Of a stretch of 64,000 nt of DNA, positions 43,120-53,636 are shown piece after piece. Each line of letters opens with the position of its first letter. Positions within the stretch are counted from its first letter, which is position 1. Both the position numbers and the translations under genes were made by a program. The notes beneath the pieces were generated by a model. It searched no databases, had not been told where the DNA came from, and worked only from the letters and a program-made list of their open reading frames with translations. The stretch comes from Euborellia annulipes. Taxonomy: Eukaryota; Arthropoda; Insecta; Dermaptera; Anisolabididae. The DNA is taken from assembly GCA_023213315.1 (NCBI GenBank), contig JAKCPI010004285.1:78606-142605 (forward strand), given 5' to 3'.

Positions 43120-43386
43120 CAATGGCGGATCCAGAGGTGTTTCTCGGGGGGGGGGTAATCTGGAGTGACTGGTCGCACAGCACACATTTTTTTTCTTAAT
43201 TTCGGTAATTTAAAGGCGCATTCTGTACTTGTTTGCCAGAATATAAATATAAATCAAATTTTTAAGTATTAATTTTTTAAAATTTTACATTAAAAATAAA
43301 TTTTTTTTTTTTTAAAAGTATTTTTTTTATCTCAGGGGAGGTAATTACCCCCTTTAACCCCCCCCCCCCCCTTGTATCAGCGCTTG
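43120..43386. mobile_element. hAT-like short element (CAATGGCGGATCCAG end) carrying T-family sequence
   Basis: Left end CAATGGCGGATCCAGAGG and right end ATCAGCGCTTG, with G-run and C-run. A perfect 8-bp duplication ATTAGATA lies at 43112-43119 and 43387-43394. A T left-hairpin fragment (GTGACTGGTCGCACAGCACA) is inside. Confidence 0.8.
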
Positions 43387-43430
43387 ATTAGATATCTATT
43401 TTATAACTGAGGATAGTATAAAATTATTAA

Positions 43431-43627
43431 GGTCTCGAAAAGCTGTTTGAAGACGATTCAGTACCGAGTTACTCGAGGCGGCAAAAGATGGCGTTAGTTT
43501 TTCTCATAGGGATACAAGGGATTTATTCCATTTCATTTTAAAGATTCCAGCTAATTAGTTAAGAGTAAAAAATTAATTATTTTTTAACACAATGATTACA
43601 ATTTAATTATCTATAAGTTATAGAGCG

Positions 43628-43661
<34 letters not shown>

Positions 43662-44074
43662 ATTCACACTTTTTTCTCATTCACACTCACACTCCACACA
43701 CATTCACACAGTCTTTTCGGCAACTTAGGCCATATAAGACTTTGACGATAACCGTTGTAATTAATAAATCAATTTGGGGTTCAGGCATTCATTTGCCATC
43801 TGGTATCCAAATGGCTTAAATAAAATCATCGGACTGCCTGGGTCCGAACCCGCGACGTTTGGTATAGGAGGTAGGCACGGCGAATTTTTAAAAATATATT
43901 TTATTTAATTCGATTAATCTAAAAAAAAAAATTCATTTTTTCGAAAATCAAAAAAAGGGCTTCTGTAAGTTGTAGATATTTCAAATAACTTTAATTTAAA
44001 AAAAGATTGAGGTCGATAGCTTCAAAAATGTGGCCGCTGCAATCTCCCAAAATTAGAACCCCGAGACGCGCACC
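43431..44074. mobile_element. Repeat E, copy 1, TTAA-flanked, with a SINE-A inserted
   Basis: Ends GGTCTCG (shortened) and CGAGACGCGCACC are flanked by TTAA at 43427-43430 and 44075-44078. Minus the SINE it is about 389 bp, close to copy 2 (56950-57342, 393 bp). TTAA flanks are typical of piggyBac-type insertion, but no transposase confirms this. Confidence 0.8.
43635..43879 (-). mobile_element. SINE-A, full length
   Basis: Poly(T) is at 43631-43657, and the complement of the B box (GGGTCCGAACCC) near 43841-43852. GCGAATTTTT flanks it at 43625-43634 and 43880-43889. The unoccupied site is seen in the sister E element at about 57151. Confidence 0.95.
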
Positions 44075-44267
44075 TTAACTCCCAAAACTTTTCTGGAGGT
44101 CATTTTTCTTAAATATCTATAGACAAAGAAAGCCTAATTTATAAACTTTAATCAAAATCGATTTAAAAAAAAAGTACCACAATAAAGTCTTTCAAGAAAA
44201 TTTTCGAGCCGCCTGCGGCATGAGTAAAAAATTTTTGGAGTTATTTTATAAACACACTGACTTTTAC

Positions 44268-44357
44268 TTTTTTTAACCTCGAAACGTGTATTTCTGTTAG
44301 CGAAATATTTTTTTGCAATCGCAATACTTTCGCTATAGGTAAGAGAAAGTAATAAAT
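44268..44357 (+). mobile_element. T-family end fragment
   Basis: AACCTCGAAACGTGTATTTC, then CAATCGCAATACTTTCGCTA and GTAAGAGAAAGTA. Confidence 0.65.
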
Positions 44358-44885
44358 GGTAGCAATTGATCGCGACCTGTGGAGGGTTTCACTTCCCCTC
44401 TCTGGCTTTGGGGTTGGAGTTGGAGTTGGAGTCAGCAGCAGTCATCATGGACATGGACCAAAATGCAATCATTGAATGCCTAAGGCTTCATTCAAATAAT
44501 ATTCACTTAGATGATGCTAATTGAACATATACATTAAAATCATTCTGAAAAATGAAAATGACAATAAATAGAGTTACATTAATTTTGCCACTAATTAATT
44601 CATGAATTTAATATAAATTATGTCACTTAAACTTATATATATATATAGTGAGCAGCGAGAGAGAGGACAATATATTATAAATTTAAAAATATCCTCTCTA
44701 TTAATTGAAATGCAGCAAAAAAAATTTTTTTTTTTTGTTTGTTTTAAAATGAAAAATTTTTATTTTTTAAAAAATCAATACTAAATTTTTTTTTTTCGGC
44801 AATGTTTTCAGCATGTGCTATTATTTATTGAGGGGAGGGGATGATTCGAGGGTGAATGATGATGATTTTAATGAAAACATTCAGC
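44358..44885. other. AT-rich DNA with a (GGAGTT)n patch
   Basis: GGAGTTGGAGTTGGAGT lies at 44411-44431. Nothing else recognised. Confidence 0.4.
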
Positions 44886-44944
44886 TCTGACTGGGGTTGG
44901 AACCAGAGTCCCCTGGCTTTAGCTTTTGCATTTTACCGATTGCG

Positions 44945-44952
<8 letters not shown>
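44886..44952 (-). mobile_element. tRNA-like relic
   Basis: On the minus strand, TGAGCGCAATCGGTAAAATG resembles an A box and CTGGTTCCAACCCC a B box at tRNA-like spacing. The acceptor arms do not pair cleanly, so this is more likely a SINE head or tRNA pseudogene than a tRNA gene. Confidence 0.35.

Positions 44953-44982
<30 letters not shown>
44948..44982. repeat. (GA)n microsatellite
   Basis: About 17 GA units immediately beside the tRNA-like relic. Confidence 0.95.
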
Positions 44983-44986
<4 letters not shown>

Positions 44987-45591
44987 TTGATTAAAAAGAA
45001 CCACAAAATCCCTCTCTGAAAAACTAAACTCTCTCTCTCTCTCCACTAGGGGTTTTACTTCAATTTTCATCTGATATAATATTTCCAAAATAATATCACC
45101 TAATTTTTCATTTAAATTTTAAATTTAACTTGAATAAATCATTAATTAATATCAATAGAAGTTTAATTTAATTTTGAAAATATGATAGCAATTATTTTCA
45201 AAAAAAAAAAAAAAAAAAAAATCATTGGAAACAATATTTATTAGTGAAAACTCAATTATTATAAGCATTTTTCCAACAAGCCTACTGAAATTTGTAGAAG
45301 CTTTTGCTATAGTGTATAGGCCTATTAAAATGCGGTATATTTTTTTGTTCTGTGCTTAGGGATGAAACGATACCACTGAGGTATCGATACTTTTACTCGA
45401 TACAGGTATCGGTCGCAAAGTATCGAGTAGGTACTCGGTATCGATTGAAAAGTATCGATACTTACTCGTATCGGTCAATTTTTTCGTGCAATTAAAGATA
45501 AGCAAAAACAGCAGTAAGTTCTGATATTATCAACTTAGGAACTTTGCAGCCAGGAGATTAAATAAAATCTTTTATTTAATTTCTATTTACT

Positions 45592-45624
45592 GACGTTTCG
45601 GTCGCCAATCACGACCTTCAACAT
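45592..45624 (-). ncRNA. Hammerhead-like core, box 1 degenerate
   Basis: On the minus strand the first box is ATGTTGA rather than CTGANGA. Stem GGTCG/CGACC, GAAAC and GTC are intact. Confidence 0.4.
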
Positions 45625-45759
45625 CGGAGACCTCCGAGTAGCAAGTATATGATAATATTTTTGTACATATCAAAGTCAAAAGAAATTGTATATTTTTAAT
45701 TGCAATGAATATTAACATGTTAAAATACCTAAAATCGTGTATAAATGATAATATTTGCC

Positions 45760-45792
45760 CTGATGAAGGTCGTGATTGGAGTCCGAAACGTC
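45760..45792 (+). ncRNA. Hammerhead-like core with canonical CTGATGA
   Basis: CTGATGA, A, GGTC...GTCC, GAAAC, GTC. Box 1 is fully canonical. Stem II has a G-U or mismatch relative to the partner core. Confidence 0.55.
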
Positions 45793-46369
45793 GACAAATA
45801 GAAATTATAATAAATAAAAGATTTTTTATTTAATCTCCAGGCTGCAAAGTCTCTGAGAATCTTGATTAAATCTCCACAGGCATAAAACATTAAGTTCTTG
45901 AGAAAAAAAAAACGACGACCAAAAAAAAAATTCAGTTTTAGCGGTACTATCCAAAAATAATAATTTTCCAATGTGTTTCCCTGTTAAACACTTCTATAAT
46001 AAAAATTAAAATACAGTGGTAGAAACCATTCGATTGTAAACAAGAACAAATGGACGTAAATGTTCTTTCGGGCTAACTAATCATCGCTTACGAGGACCGA
46101 GTATCGATACGAGTATTTTTGACCGATACCTACTTGGTACTCGATTCCAAAGTATCGATTCTAAAAGTACTTGGTATCGAAAGAAAAGTATCGAGTAAGT
46201 ACTTGTATTTACTCGTATCGTTTCATCCCTATCTGTGCTTATCACACCAGATTTTTTGTGTCGACATATATTTATGTTCGACAGTATGATACATTTGAAT
46301 TTGAAGATGTAAAATTTATAAACATCTGAAAATATTTACATATTCTGTTACCATGGCAGCCAGCTGAAG

Positions 46370-46500
46370 GGGGGTCCATGGGCGAAGGCCCCTAAAGGGC
46401 TTCTATAACTTGTAGATAATTTAAATAGCTTTAATTAAAAAAAAAAAAATAGAGGTCAATAGTTTCGAAATTGAGGCGGCAAACTTTCAAAATCAGCACC
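46370..46500 (+). repeat. Diverged fragment related to repeat E
   Basis: AAGGGCTTCTATAACTTGTA, ATAGAGGTCAATAGTTTCGA and CAAAATCAGCACCCCC parallel the right half of 56950-57342. Confidence 0.55.
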
Positions 46501-46644
46501 CCCTTAAATTGACTTTTTTTTAATTGTTGGTCTTGAAATGATCAGGAAATTATCCTCTACAATCAAATATCAATAGCTCAATTTGAGAAATTTCCGACAA
46601 GAGGTCCCTTTTCACTTTCCGCATCACAAATAATGCTTTTAATT

Positions 46645-47267
46645 AAAAAAAATCTGGTGTGATTGGCACACAGCACACAACTTTCGATTACAGAAGGTGT
46701 GCTTGTCACACCAGATTTTTTGTGTCGACATATATTTAGTTTCCGACATTCCGATTTTCAAGATGTAAAATTTATATATTTATATTTTGTTACCATGGCA
46801 ACCATTTTTCCTATCTTTTCTATGGAGTACAAGAGTAAAGTGGTCTACAGAAGATTTCACTGACAAAATGAGAATATACATTTTAAAAAGAATCTAAAAA
46901 ATAATTGATTTTTGAATTAAAAAAAAAAATCGTTGAAGCGAATTTTGAGAAAATCGAAAAAAACTGAAAAAGTGCATCAGTAAAGTACTAGTACTCTTTG
47001 GTCGATTTTGTTCAAAAGCTTCGTGTTACGTCCCATAGGGGTGCCTAAGTTAAATATAAAATTTCAACCTCCTAGGTTTTTTCGTTCTTGAGATATTTTG
47101 TTCACAGACGACAGACAGACCATGTCGCGAAAACCACTTTTTTTGATTCAGGGGACCTCAAAACGTGTATATCCGTCAAAATCCCGACATCGAATTTTTG
47201 ACATGAATCCAATATTTTCTCTCTCTATATATTAACATATATATAGAGGTAAGAGGAAGTAAAAATA
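46645..47267 (+). mobile_element. T-family element, near full length
   Basis: Complete order: left hairpin (AATCTGGTGTGATTGGCACA to GTCACACCAGATT), TTGTTACCATGGCAACC, AGTACTAGTACTC, CGACAGACAGACCATG, GGGGACCTCAAAACGTG, and the end hairpin with TATATATTAACATATATATA. Confidence 0.92.
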
Positions 47268-47479
47268 GACATATGGATATAAATAAGTTTTTTTTTTTTT
47301 TTATAAACTATAATCCTTGATCAAACATCTATAGAATTCATAATTCATGTCTCTGATATATGACTTATAAATATCAACCCCTTTTGCAAGTGTCGTTGTC
47401 ATAGCGACTAGAGAGAACTAACGGCTTCAAAAATAGAGTCCCCTTAACAGCATAGTCCAGTCGTAGAGATAGATGGTCA

Positions 47480-47502
47480 AGAGAGAGAGAGAGAGAGAGA
47501 GA
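47480..47502. repeat. (AG)n microsatellite
   Basis: About eleven AG/GA units within otherwise unique DNA (47268-47688). Confidence 0.9.
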
Positions 47503-47688
47503 CATTCATTCGCCCAGGGGACAAACTCTCCTAAGCCTCCTCCCTTGAGAAGGGAGTTGACGTTGATTCTTTCATTTAATTATACATATTCTCTGAATAA
47601 GCCTAAATGAATTATATCTAACCTAAGAATTTATTTAACCCCCCGTCAATATAAATATTTATGAAATTATTGCACTTGTTTACTTATT

Positions 47689-47861
47689 TGGACCCTGTTA
47701 TGCATTAGCGTGTCAAACGTCCAAAAAAATTAAAAATTGAGTTAAGCACGGAATATTGTTTCGAATGCTATAATTAATAGTAATTTTTATGAAATATGCC
47801 CTAGTAATTTTCTCAAAACTCGGTAGCTGGCGCTTGACACACTAATGCGTAACAGGGTCCA
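47689..47861. mobile_element. 173-bp short inverted-repeat element
   Basis: TGGACCCTGTTATGCATTAG and the following bases are mirrored over about 28 bp. ATT on both sides could be a 3-bp target duplication. Confidence 0.7.
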
Positions 47862-47910
47862 ATTATGCTTTTATGTTTTGTTATGTATACAAATTAAATA
47901 TTATTTCTTT

Positions 47911-48916
47911 TTACTTTCTCGTACCATATATATGAAATATATAGGAGAGAAAGTATTGCGATCATGTCAAAAATTCGATGTCGAGATTTTGATGGATATA
48001 CATGTTTTGAGGTCCCCTGAGTCAAAAAAGTGGGTCCCGCAAATTGGTCTCTCGTGTGTGTGTGTGTGTGTGTCTGTGTGTCTGTGTGTGTGTAACAATT
48101 TTTAGCATGAAGGAATTGAGCTACCGGATTGAAATTTTATATTTAACTTAAGTACCTTTGAAGAATCTCAAAATAAGCTTTTGAACAAAATCGGCCAAAA
48201 AGTACTAGTACTTTACTGATGTACTTTTTTCAGTTTTTTTCGATTTTCTCAAAATTCCTCCAAGGATTTTTTTTAAAATTCATAAATCAACTATTTTTTA
48301 GATGCTCTTTAAAATGTATATTCTCATTTTGCCGTTGAAATCTTCTGAAGACCACTTTACTCTTGTTCTTCATAGGAAAGATAGAAATGGTTGCCATGGT
48401 AACCGAATTTAAATCTTTTCTTTTTATTAGATTAAAAATCAATTATTATTTAAATTCCCATTTATTTTTATTTTATTTTTGTCTTTAATTGCTTAGGAGA
48501 AAACATATATATCTTTCTCTCTCTCACTTGCAAACATTATCGCCTGTCTCTCCGCCTTCTCTCATAGGCCTAATGTTAATTTCCTATAGGGATTTGTATG
48601 TTAATTTCGATTCAAAAGGGGTCCCCTTAGAACTTTTTAGGCATTTAAAATTTTTTCCAATTCTTATGAAATTTTGTATTTATTTACGATTCTATATTGT
48701 GTATAAAATGTCCAAATATGAGATTAAAATTTTGAAAAATAACCATAGTTTATTTGAAGCAGTCAACATTTAAAATGCAAGTTTGAAACTAAGGTGCTAT
48801 CGGAAACTAAATATATCTCGACACAAAATCTGGTGTGACCAGCACGGTGCACAACTTTCTCTTACCGAAGGGTAAGAGAAAGTTGTGTGCTGTGCGCCAG
48901 TCACACCAGATTTTTT
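47911..48916 (-). mobile_element. T-family element, longest copy (about 1 kb)
   Basis: It shows both hairpins and all shared blocks, including the left-part blocks (AATTCTTATGAAATTTTGTA, AAATGTCCAAATATGAGATT) absent from shorter copies. A (GT)n tract at 48055-48092 replaces the GTCTGTCTG run of other copies. The left hairpin at 48828-48916 has a nested stem CAACTTTCTCTTACC/GGTAAGAGAAAGTTG. Confidence 0.92.
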
Positions 48917-48998
48917 AATCATATGTTAGGGCTATCATAGAAAAGACCATCCGTTGGTTTGTCCTTTTATATCAAAACTTAAAATTATTAATTAAAAT

Positions 48999-49553
48999 AA
49001 AAAATCTGGTGGGACTGGTCGCACAGCACACAACTTTCTCTTGCTTCGTTAATTGAAAGTTGTGTACTGTGCTTGTCACACCAGATTTTTTGTGATATTT
49101 AGCACCTTTCCAAATTTGACCGCCCGTTTCATAGATGGCGCTGAGCTACGAATGCTTTCATATCACTAAAATGTACTTCAAATAATTTTCAAGAAAAATT
49201 TTTCTGATATTCTTTTTAAAGAGCATTTAAAAAATAATTGATTTATGAATTTTAATCAAAATCGTTAAAGCCAATTTTGAGAACATCGAAAAAAAGTACT
49301 AGTACTTTTTGGTCGATTTTGTTCAAAAGCTTATTTTAACTATTCGAGAGGATATAATATCTAACTTAAAAATAAAATTTCAGCCTCGTAGCTCATTTCC
49401 TTCATGCCTTGAACCGAACCCACCACGTTATTCGCATTTTGACAATATCGCAATAGTTCTTCTCTTGATAGTGATATTACATTTATGGATAGTCAAGAGA
49501 ATTTATAGAGAGACATTTTATAGATTTATAGATGGTCAAGTGAAAGTTAAAAA
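48999..49553 (+). mobile_element. T-family element, diverged right end
   Basis: The left hairpin at 48999-49096 is good. The middle AAAGTACTAGTACTTTTTGG is present. The right end is degraded (GATGGTCAAGTGAAAGTTAA). Confidence 0.8.
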
Positions 49554-49630
49554 TATGATTTTAATAAAAAATGGAAGTTAATTCAGGCCTATAACTTAAC
49601 TAATTGGGAAGTACCCAAACGCCTTATAAT

Positions 49631-49980
49631 TAGGGTCCGACCGAAACAAGATTTTCAGCCGAAACCGAATATTCGGCCTCAACCTTAGTTTCGGCCGAAA
49701 CCGTAACCGAAACTTGTATTTCCTATAAAAAAATTTATATTTTTTTTTTTTGAAATTTTTTTCCCCTCCGTGAAAATCATTTTACCTTTTTTTTAGGGAG
49801 ACAAAAATTTTTTTTTCCTTTTTTTCTCCTTCAAGCGCAAATCATTTGACCTTTTTTTTTTAAGACTCAAGTTTCGGCCGGCCGAAAGTTTCGGCTACTT
49901 TTTGGCCGAAACCGAAACTACGGCCGAAACCATGATTTTTGGCCGAAACTGACCGAAACCGAATATTCGGTCGGTTCCTA
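49631..49980. mobile_element. hAT-like element rich in CCGAAA, copy 2
   Basis: Same ends as 20077-20499 with its own perfect 8-bp duplication CTTATAAT (49623-49630, 49981-49988). Shorter by about 70 bp, mainly in the CCGAAA arrays. Confidence 0.93.
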
Positions 49981-50182
49981 CTTATAATAGCTTAACATAA
50001 GAGCTGTTTCTTGTATAAAGATAGTCAATTAATCGGCAGGGATATTTCCAATCAAATTCAAACTCATTTAAATTTCTTTAGAATGAGAGTCGAACCAGGA
50101 TTTCCATTTTTTTGGCGGTTCACGCAGCTTGTATGTACTTTATACATTTTTGTATAAAATCTTCTTTCTTTCATTCTTCTCG

Positions 50183-50358
50183 CCTTATTTCCGCGCTGCG
50201 GGGTCGGCGAACCTCACTATTTCCCTCCAATCCTATTATGCGTTTTTGCGACCGAGAAGGATAGAACAGGCCGGCCCATCGTACGGTCTCACGCCTGTTA
50301 AAAAAACAGAAGGACTGCCTGTCCCAGCTCGGACAGCTCGTGATCGCCTTCCTTCTTT
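50183..50358 (-). repeat. Repeat F, copy 2
   Basis: CCGCGCTGCGGGGTCGGCGA, GAGAAGGATAGAACAGGCCG and CGGACAGCTCGTGATCGCC. CTTCTTTCTTT-like flanks on both sides. Confidence 0.75.
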
Positions 50359-50359
50359 C

Positions 50360-50905
50360 TTTTATTAAAATACACAAATATTTTTTCAAATTTGAATGAT
50401 TGAAATAAAAATAATTTTATTTGTTCTATTCGTATTTTAGGCATTATCAAAAATAAAGTTTCTACTAAATAGGGGAATTTTTCTTTTGTTTCTCATCGAT
50501 GCTGCTTTTCCTGTTTCGAGGCTGCGGCTCGTGAGCTTCTAGTTGCAAACCATGTTCATAATTTAATTTTCTATGCTATTCATGTTGTAAAGCAAGCAAT
50601 GGAAATTGAACTTCCAAAAAACCAATTAATAAAAAACAAAAAAAATAATAAATAAATAAATTTAAAAAAAACTTTTAATCTTCAATCGTTCGCCTTCTTT
50701 TTTTACTAAAATTTTTATTTCGGATTCGGAATTATTGTAAAAAGCAACCGAGAGAAGAAACCCGGACTGAGAAAGGGAAAAAATGTCACTCTTAATACGG
50801 GTAACTCGTGGTCGCCTTAGATATTTGATTTGATTTTTCATCAGCAGGAGAAATTTCACTCGGACAAATTTGGTTAAGTGGTAGGGGAAGTTGAGTGGTT
50901 TGATA
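50360..50905. other. AT-rich DNA with a diverged repeat F trace
   Basis: ACCGAGAGAAGAAACCCGGA and GTAACTCGTGGTCGCC (50748-50816) look like a degraded repeat F. Nothing else recognised. Confidence 0.4.
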
Positions 50906-50909
50906 CTGA

Positions 50910-51764
50910 TTTTTTAAGCATAAAGGAAATGAGCTACGAGGTTGAAATTTTATATTTAAATTAGACACCATCCTGAGGCGTGAAAATACGCTTTTGAACA
51001 AAGTCGGGCAAAAAGTACTAGTATTTTACTGATGTACTTTTTCAGTTTTTTTTTTTTTAATTTTCTCAAAATTGGCTATAATGATTTTGATTAAAATACA
51101 TAAATCAGCTATTTTTAGATGTCCTTTAAAAAGTATATCAGTAAAATTTTTTGTGAAAATTGTTTGAAGTACTATTGATATTTACTGATGTATTTCAAAT
51201 TCATTTTCCGCCTCTTCCTTCCATAGTGCCAATGTTAAATCCTCATATGGGGATTTGCATGTTAATTTCGATTCAAAAGGGGGTTTGGAACTTTTTACGC
51301 ATTTAATTTTTTTTTTCCAATTCTAATGAAATTTTGTATTTATTTAGGATTCTCTATTGTGTATAAAATGTCCAAATATGAGATTAAAATTTTGAAAAAT
51401 AACCCTAGTTTATTTCAGGCAGTCAACATTTAAAATGCAAGTTCGAAATTAAGGTGCTATGGGAAACTAAACATATCTCGACTAAATGTGGAATTGTACA
51501 ATTTTTCATTTAAATCTCTTGAATATAGGAAGATTTATTTGTAGTTTGGCCAAGGTAATGGTGGCTTATTAAAATATTATCAAATAATATAACAAATATT
51601 GTTTTAATAAGTACTGCATTATTTTAGGCATAAAGGAAATACAAATAAATCTTCCTATATTCAAGAGATTTAAATATATCTCGACACAAAAAAATCCGAT
51701 GTGGCAGTGTACACAACTTTCGATTACCGAAGGTGTGCTGTGTGGCCAGTCACACCAGATTTTT
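50910..51764 (-). mobile_element. T-family element with an insertion
   Basis: Inverted T body with both AAAAAGTACTAGTATTTTAC and ATATGGGGATTTGCATGTTA blocks, and the left hairpin at 51684-51764. An inverted-repeat insert occupies about 51483-51672. Confidence 0.85.
51483..51672. mobile_element. Insert with 32-bp inverted repeats
   Basis: AAATCTCTTGAATATAGGAA and 12 more bases (51512-51543) are mirrored at 51640-51671. The target CATATCTCGAC/TATATCTCGAC occurs on both sides (near 51470 and 51674), a long duplication like those of the hammerhead foldbacks. Confidence 0.7.
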
Positions 51765-52504
51765 CAATATTGAAGAATCAATTTCAAATCAACATACGTA
51801 TTTTAGACAATCAATAATTAAACTTTTCTATTTAATTATTATAGTAGTATGAGAAATTAAAATTTTTAATTTTATTTTTTTTTAATATCTCTTAACTTCG
51901 TTGAGATATTATTACAAAATATAATTTCAATTAACAAGTTTTTAATTCAACGCTCGTTAAATATTTAATTGATGGAAATACACGTCGTTATGAAAAAAAA
52001 GAAACTTTTTCGCTAATTAAGCAGCTAATTATAATAAATTATTTTCTAGCTTGCTTCTTCCAGATGGCTAGAAGATAAGAAAATTTCTAAAATTTTTCAT
52101 TATGTTTATTTACAATAGGCCTTCTAAACATATGTAGTGTTAATTTTTAATAAAATTCCGAATAGGTAGTGTACATAACTATTTAATAGCAAATATTATG
52201 TGCTTATGTAGAGTCACCTGTGACCTCTCTCTCTTTCCCTGTCACCAAATGTTTTTCTTACCGGTGATTGATCTGCTCAATAGAGAATAGAGAGGGAGGT
52301 GAGAATTGAATATTAGTGGATTATAAATTATTACCACAGTGAAATAATAACGAGTGTTTTTGTAGCAAGCTGTCAGAAAATTATTACTTCTTTTTTAACA
52401 TAATCAATTAAAAATTGAATAAGCCTTTCTGATATAATAGTTATTATAATTATAATAATAGTGTCCTCTGCTCAAGATATCCCAACTCTTCTTAGCTTCT
52501 TTAT
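51765..52504. other. AT-rich DNA, nothing recognised
   Basis: No repeat or gene seen. Confidence 0.4.
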
Positions 52505-52515
52505 AACTGTTAAGA

Positions 52516-52749
52516 GCCCTCGGGGTCAGCGTGCTAACCTCGTATACCAAAGGTCGCGGGTTCGGACCCCAGGCAGTCAGATGATTTTATTTAAACCATT
52601 TGGATACCAAATGGCTTAAATAAGAATGCCAGGACCCCCAATAGAAATATTAAAACATACGAGTATCGTTTGAAGTCTTAAATGGCCTAAGTTGCCGACA
52701 AGAGTGTGTGAATGTGTGTGTGAGTGTGAATGAGAAAAAAAAAAAAAAA
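52516..52749 (+). mobile_element. SINE-A
   Basis: Head GCCCTCGGGGTCAGCGTGCT, B box GGGTTCGGACCCC, body GGCTTAAATAAGAATGCC, tail TGGCCTAAGTTGCCGACAAG, (GTGTGA)n and poly(A). AACTGTTAAGA flanks it at 52505-52515 and 52750-52760. Confidence 0.95.
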
Positions 52750-52821
52750 AACTGTTAAGAAAGGCTCAGCCAAAATCAATTTCGCTAATTTTTATAAATT
52801 TGATTGCTGGATAATCATTAC

Positions 52822-53089
52822 TATGTAAAAAATAAAGAATGGCAGCTAAATATATTTCATTTATTAGGTCCTAAATTCTGACGTTTCGGTCTTGGTTAAG
52901 ACCATCCTCAGAGCTTGCGGGCATGTATAATAGATGTATATAATTTTCTATATTTTAATTTACATGATATATATATATATAGGATGAGAGAGGTTTTAAT
53001 GGTTTTAAACAAGACCGAAACGTCAGCTTAGAGGGCCTAATAAATGAAATATATCTAACTGCCATTCTTTTATTCTTTTTACATAGAAA
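52822..53089. mobile_element. Foldback with opposed hammerhead-like cores
   Basis: Arms TAAAAAATAAAGAATGGCAG and AAATATATTTCATTTATTAGG are mirrored at 53035-53089. One core (52880-52911 minus) is intact and the other (about 52982-53024) is degenerate in box 1. AATTTTTATAAATT and AAATTTTATAATT outside may be a target duplication. Confidence 0.8.
52880..52911 (-). ncRNA. Hammerhead-like core, best-formed stem II
   Basis: On the minus strand: CTGAGGA, one T, stem GGTCTT, loop AACC, stem AAGACC, then GAAAC and GTC. The 6-bp perfect stem with tetraloop makes this the strongest ribozyme candidate in the window. Confidence 0.65.
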
Positions 53090-53477
53090 TTTTATAATTG
53101 GAGATATGTGTAGATGATATTTTGAAAGCTAAAGAACTATAGAATATCGAAAATAAATGTTTTCCGCATTCAGAAATGGTAAAAAGTCTATTAGGAGTGT
53201 CCAAAGTTGAACACTGAAAAAATTCGATTTTTCTAAACTTTTAGCCTTGTTTTGCTCTATTAAGCGCCCTCCGATTAGGCTGAAACTATATATTTCTATG
53301 TGTTTCAACAATCTTCATATTTTTAAGGGGTAACGCCTTAAAAAAGATGTAGAAAGTTCAAAATAAGAGCCACTTTAGAGCACATTTTCTATTAAAATTT
53401 AATTTTCTCGATATCTCTAAAACTAGAGCCGATGGAGTGACACTGATTGCATTTTTGAAATCAGGGTTACCCATGTA
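53090..53477. other. AT-rich DNA, nothing recognised
   Basis: No repeat or gene seen. Confidence 0.4.
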
Positions 53478-53626
53478 CAGTGATGGACAATATTAAGTCC
53501 CACCCATGCGTTTTATAATTGTGACTATGAAAGCTTACATTAAAAAATATATAATATTAAAAAAAAAAAAATGAAATAATCACAAGTAGAAAACGCATGG
53601 GTGGGACTTAATATTGTCCCTCCCTG
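53478..53626. mobile_element. TA-flanked 149-bp inverted-repeat element
   Basis: CAGTGATGGACAATATTAAG and TCCCACCCATGCGTTTT are mirrored at the right end, with TA on both sides. Part of a second copy (ACGCATGGGTGGGACTTAAT) lies at 54540-54601. Confidence 0.85.
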
Positions 53627-53636
53627 TACCCAGGAA

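Larger units (their letters stand above)
45541..45856. mobile_element. Foldback with two opposed hammerhead-like cores, inside the hAT
   Basis: Arms ACTTTGCAGCCAGGAGATTA and following bases are mirrored at 45800-45851. Cores at 45592-45624 minus and 45760-45792 plus. Confidence 0.8.
45357..46231. mobile_element. hAT-like element rich in GTATCGATAC, 875 bp
   Basis: Ends TAGGGATGAAACGATAC and GTATCGTTTCATCCCTA are perfect inverted repeats with an 8-bp duplication TCTGTGCT (45349-45356, 46232-46239). Subterminal regions carry many TATCGATAC and TACTCG repeats. Its middle is occupied by a hammerhead foldback. Confidence 0.92.
45335..46360 (+). mobile_element. T-family left hairpin interrupted by a hAT-like element
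   Basis: TTCTGTGCT before 45357 and TCTGTGCTTATCACACCAGA from 46232 are the two sides of one T hairpin. The T body continues (TTTGTGTCGACATATATTTA, TGTTACCATGGCA). Confidence 0.8.
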
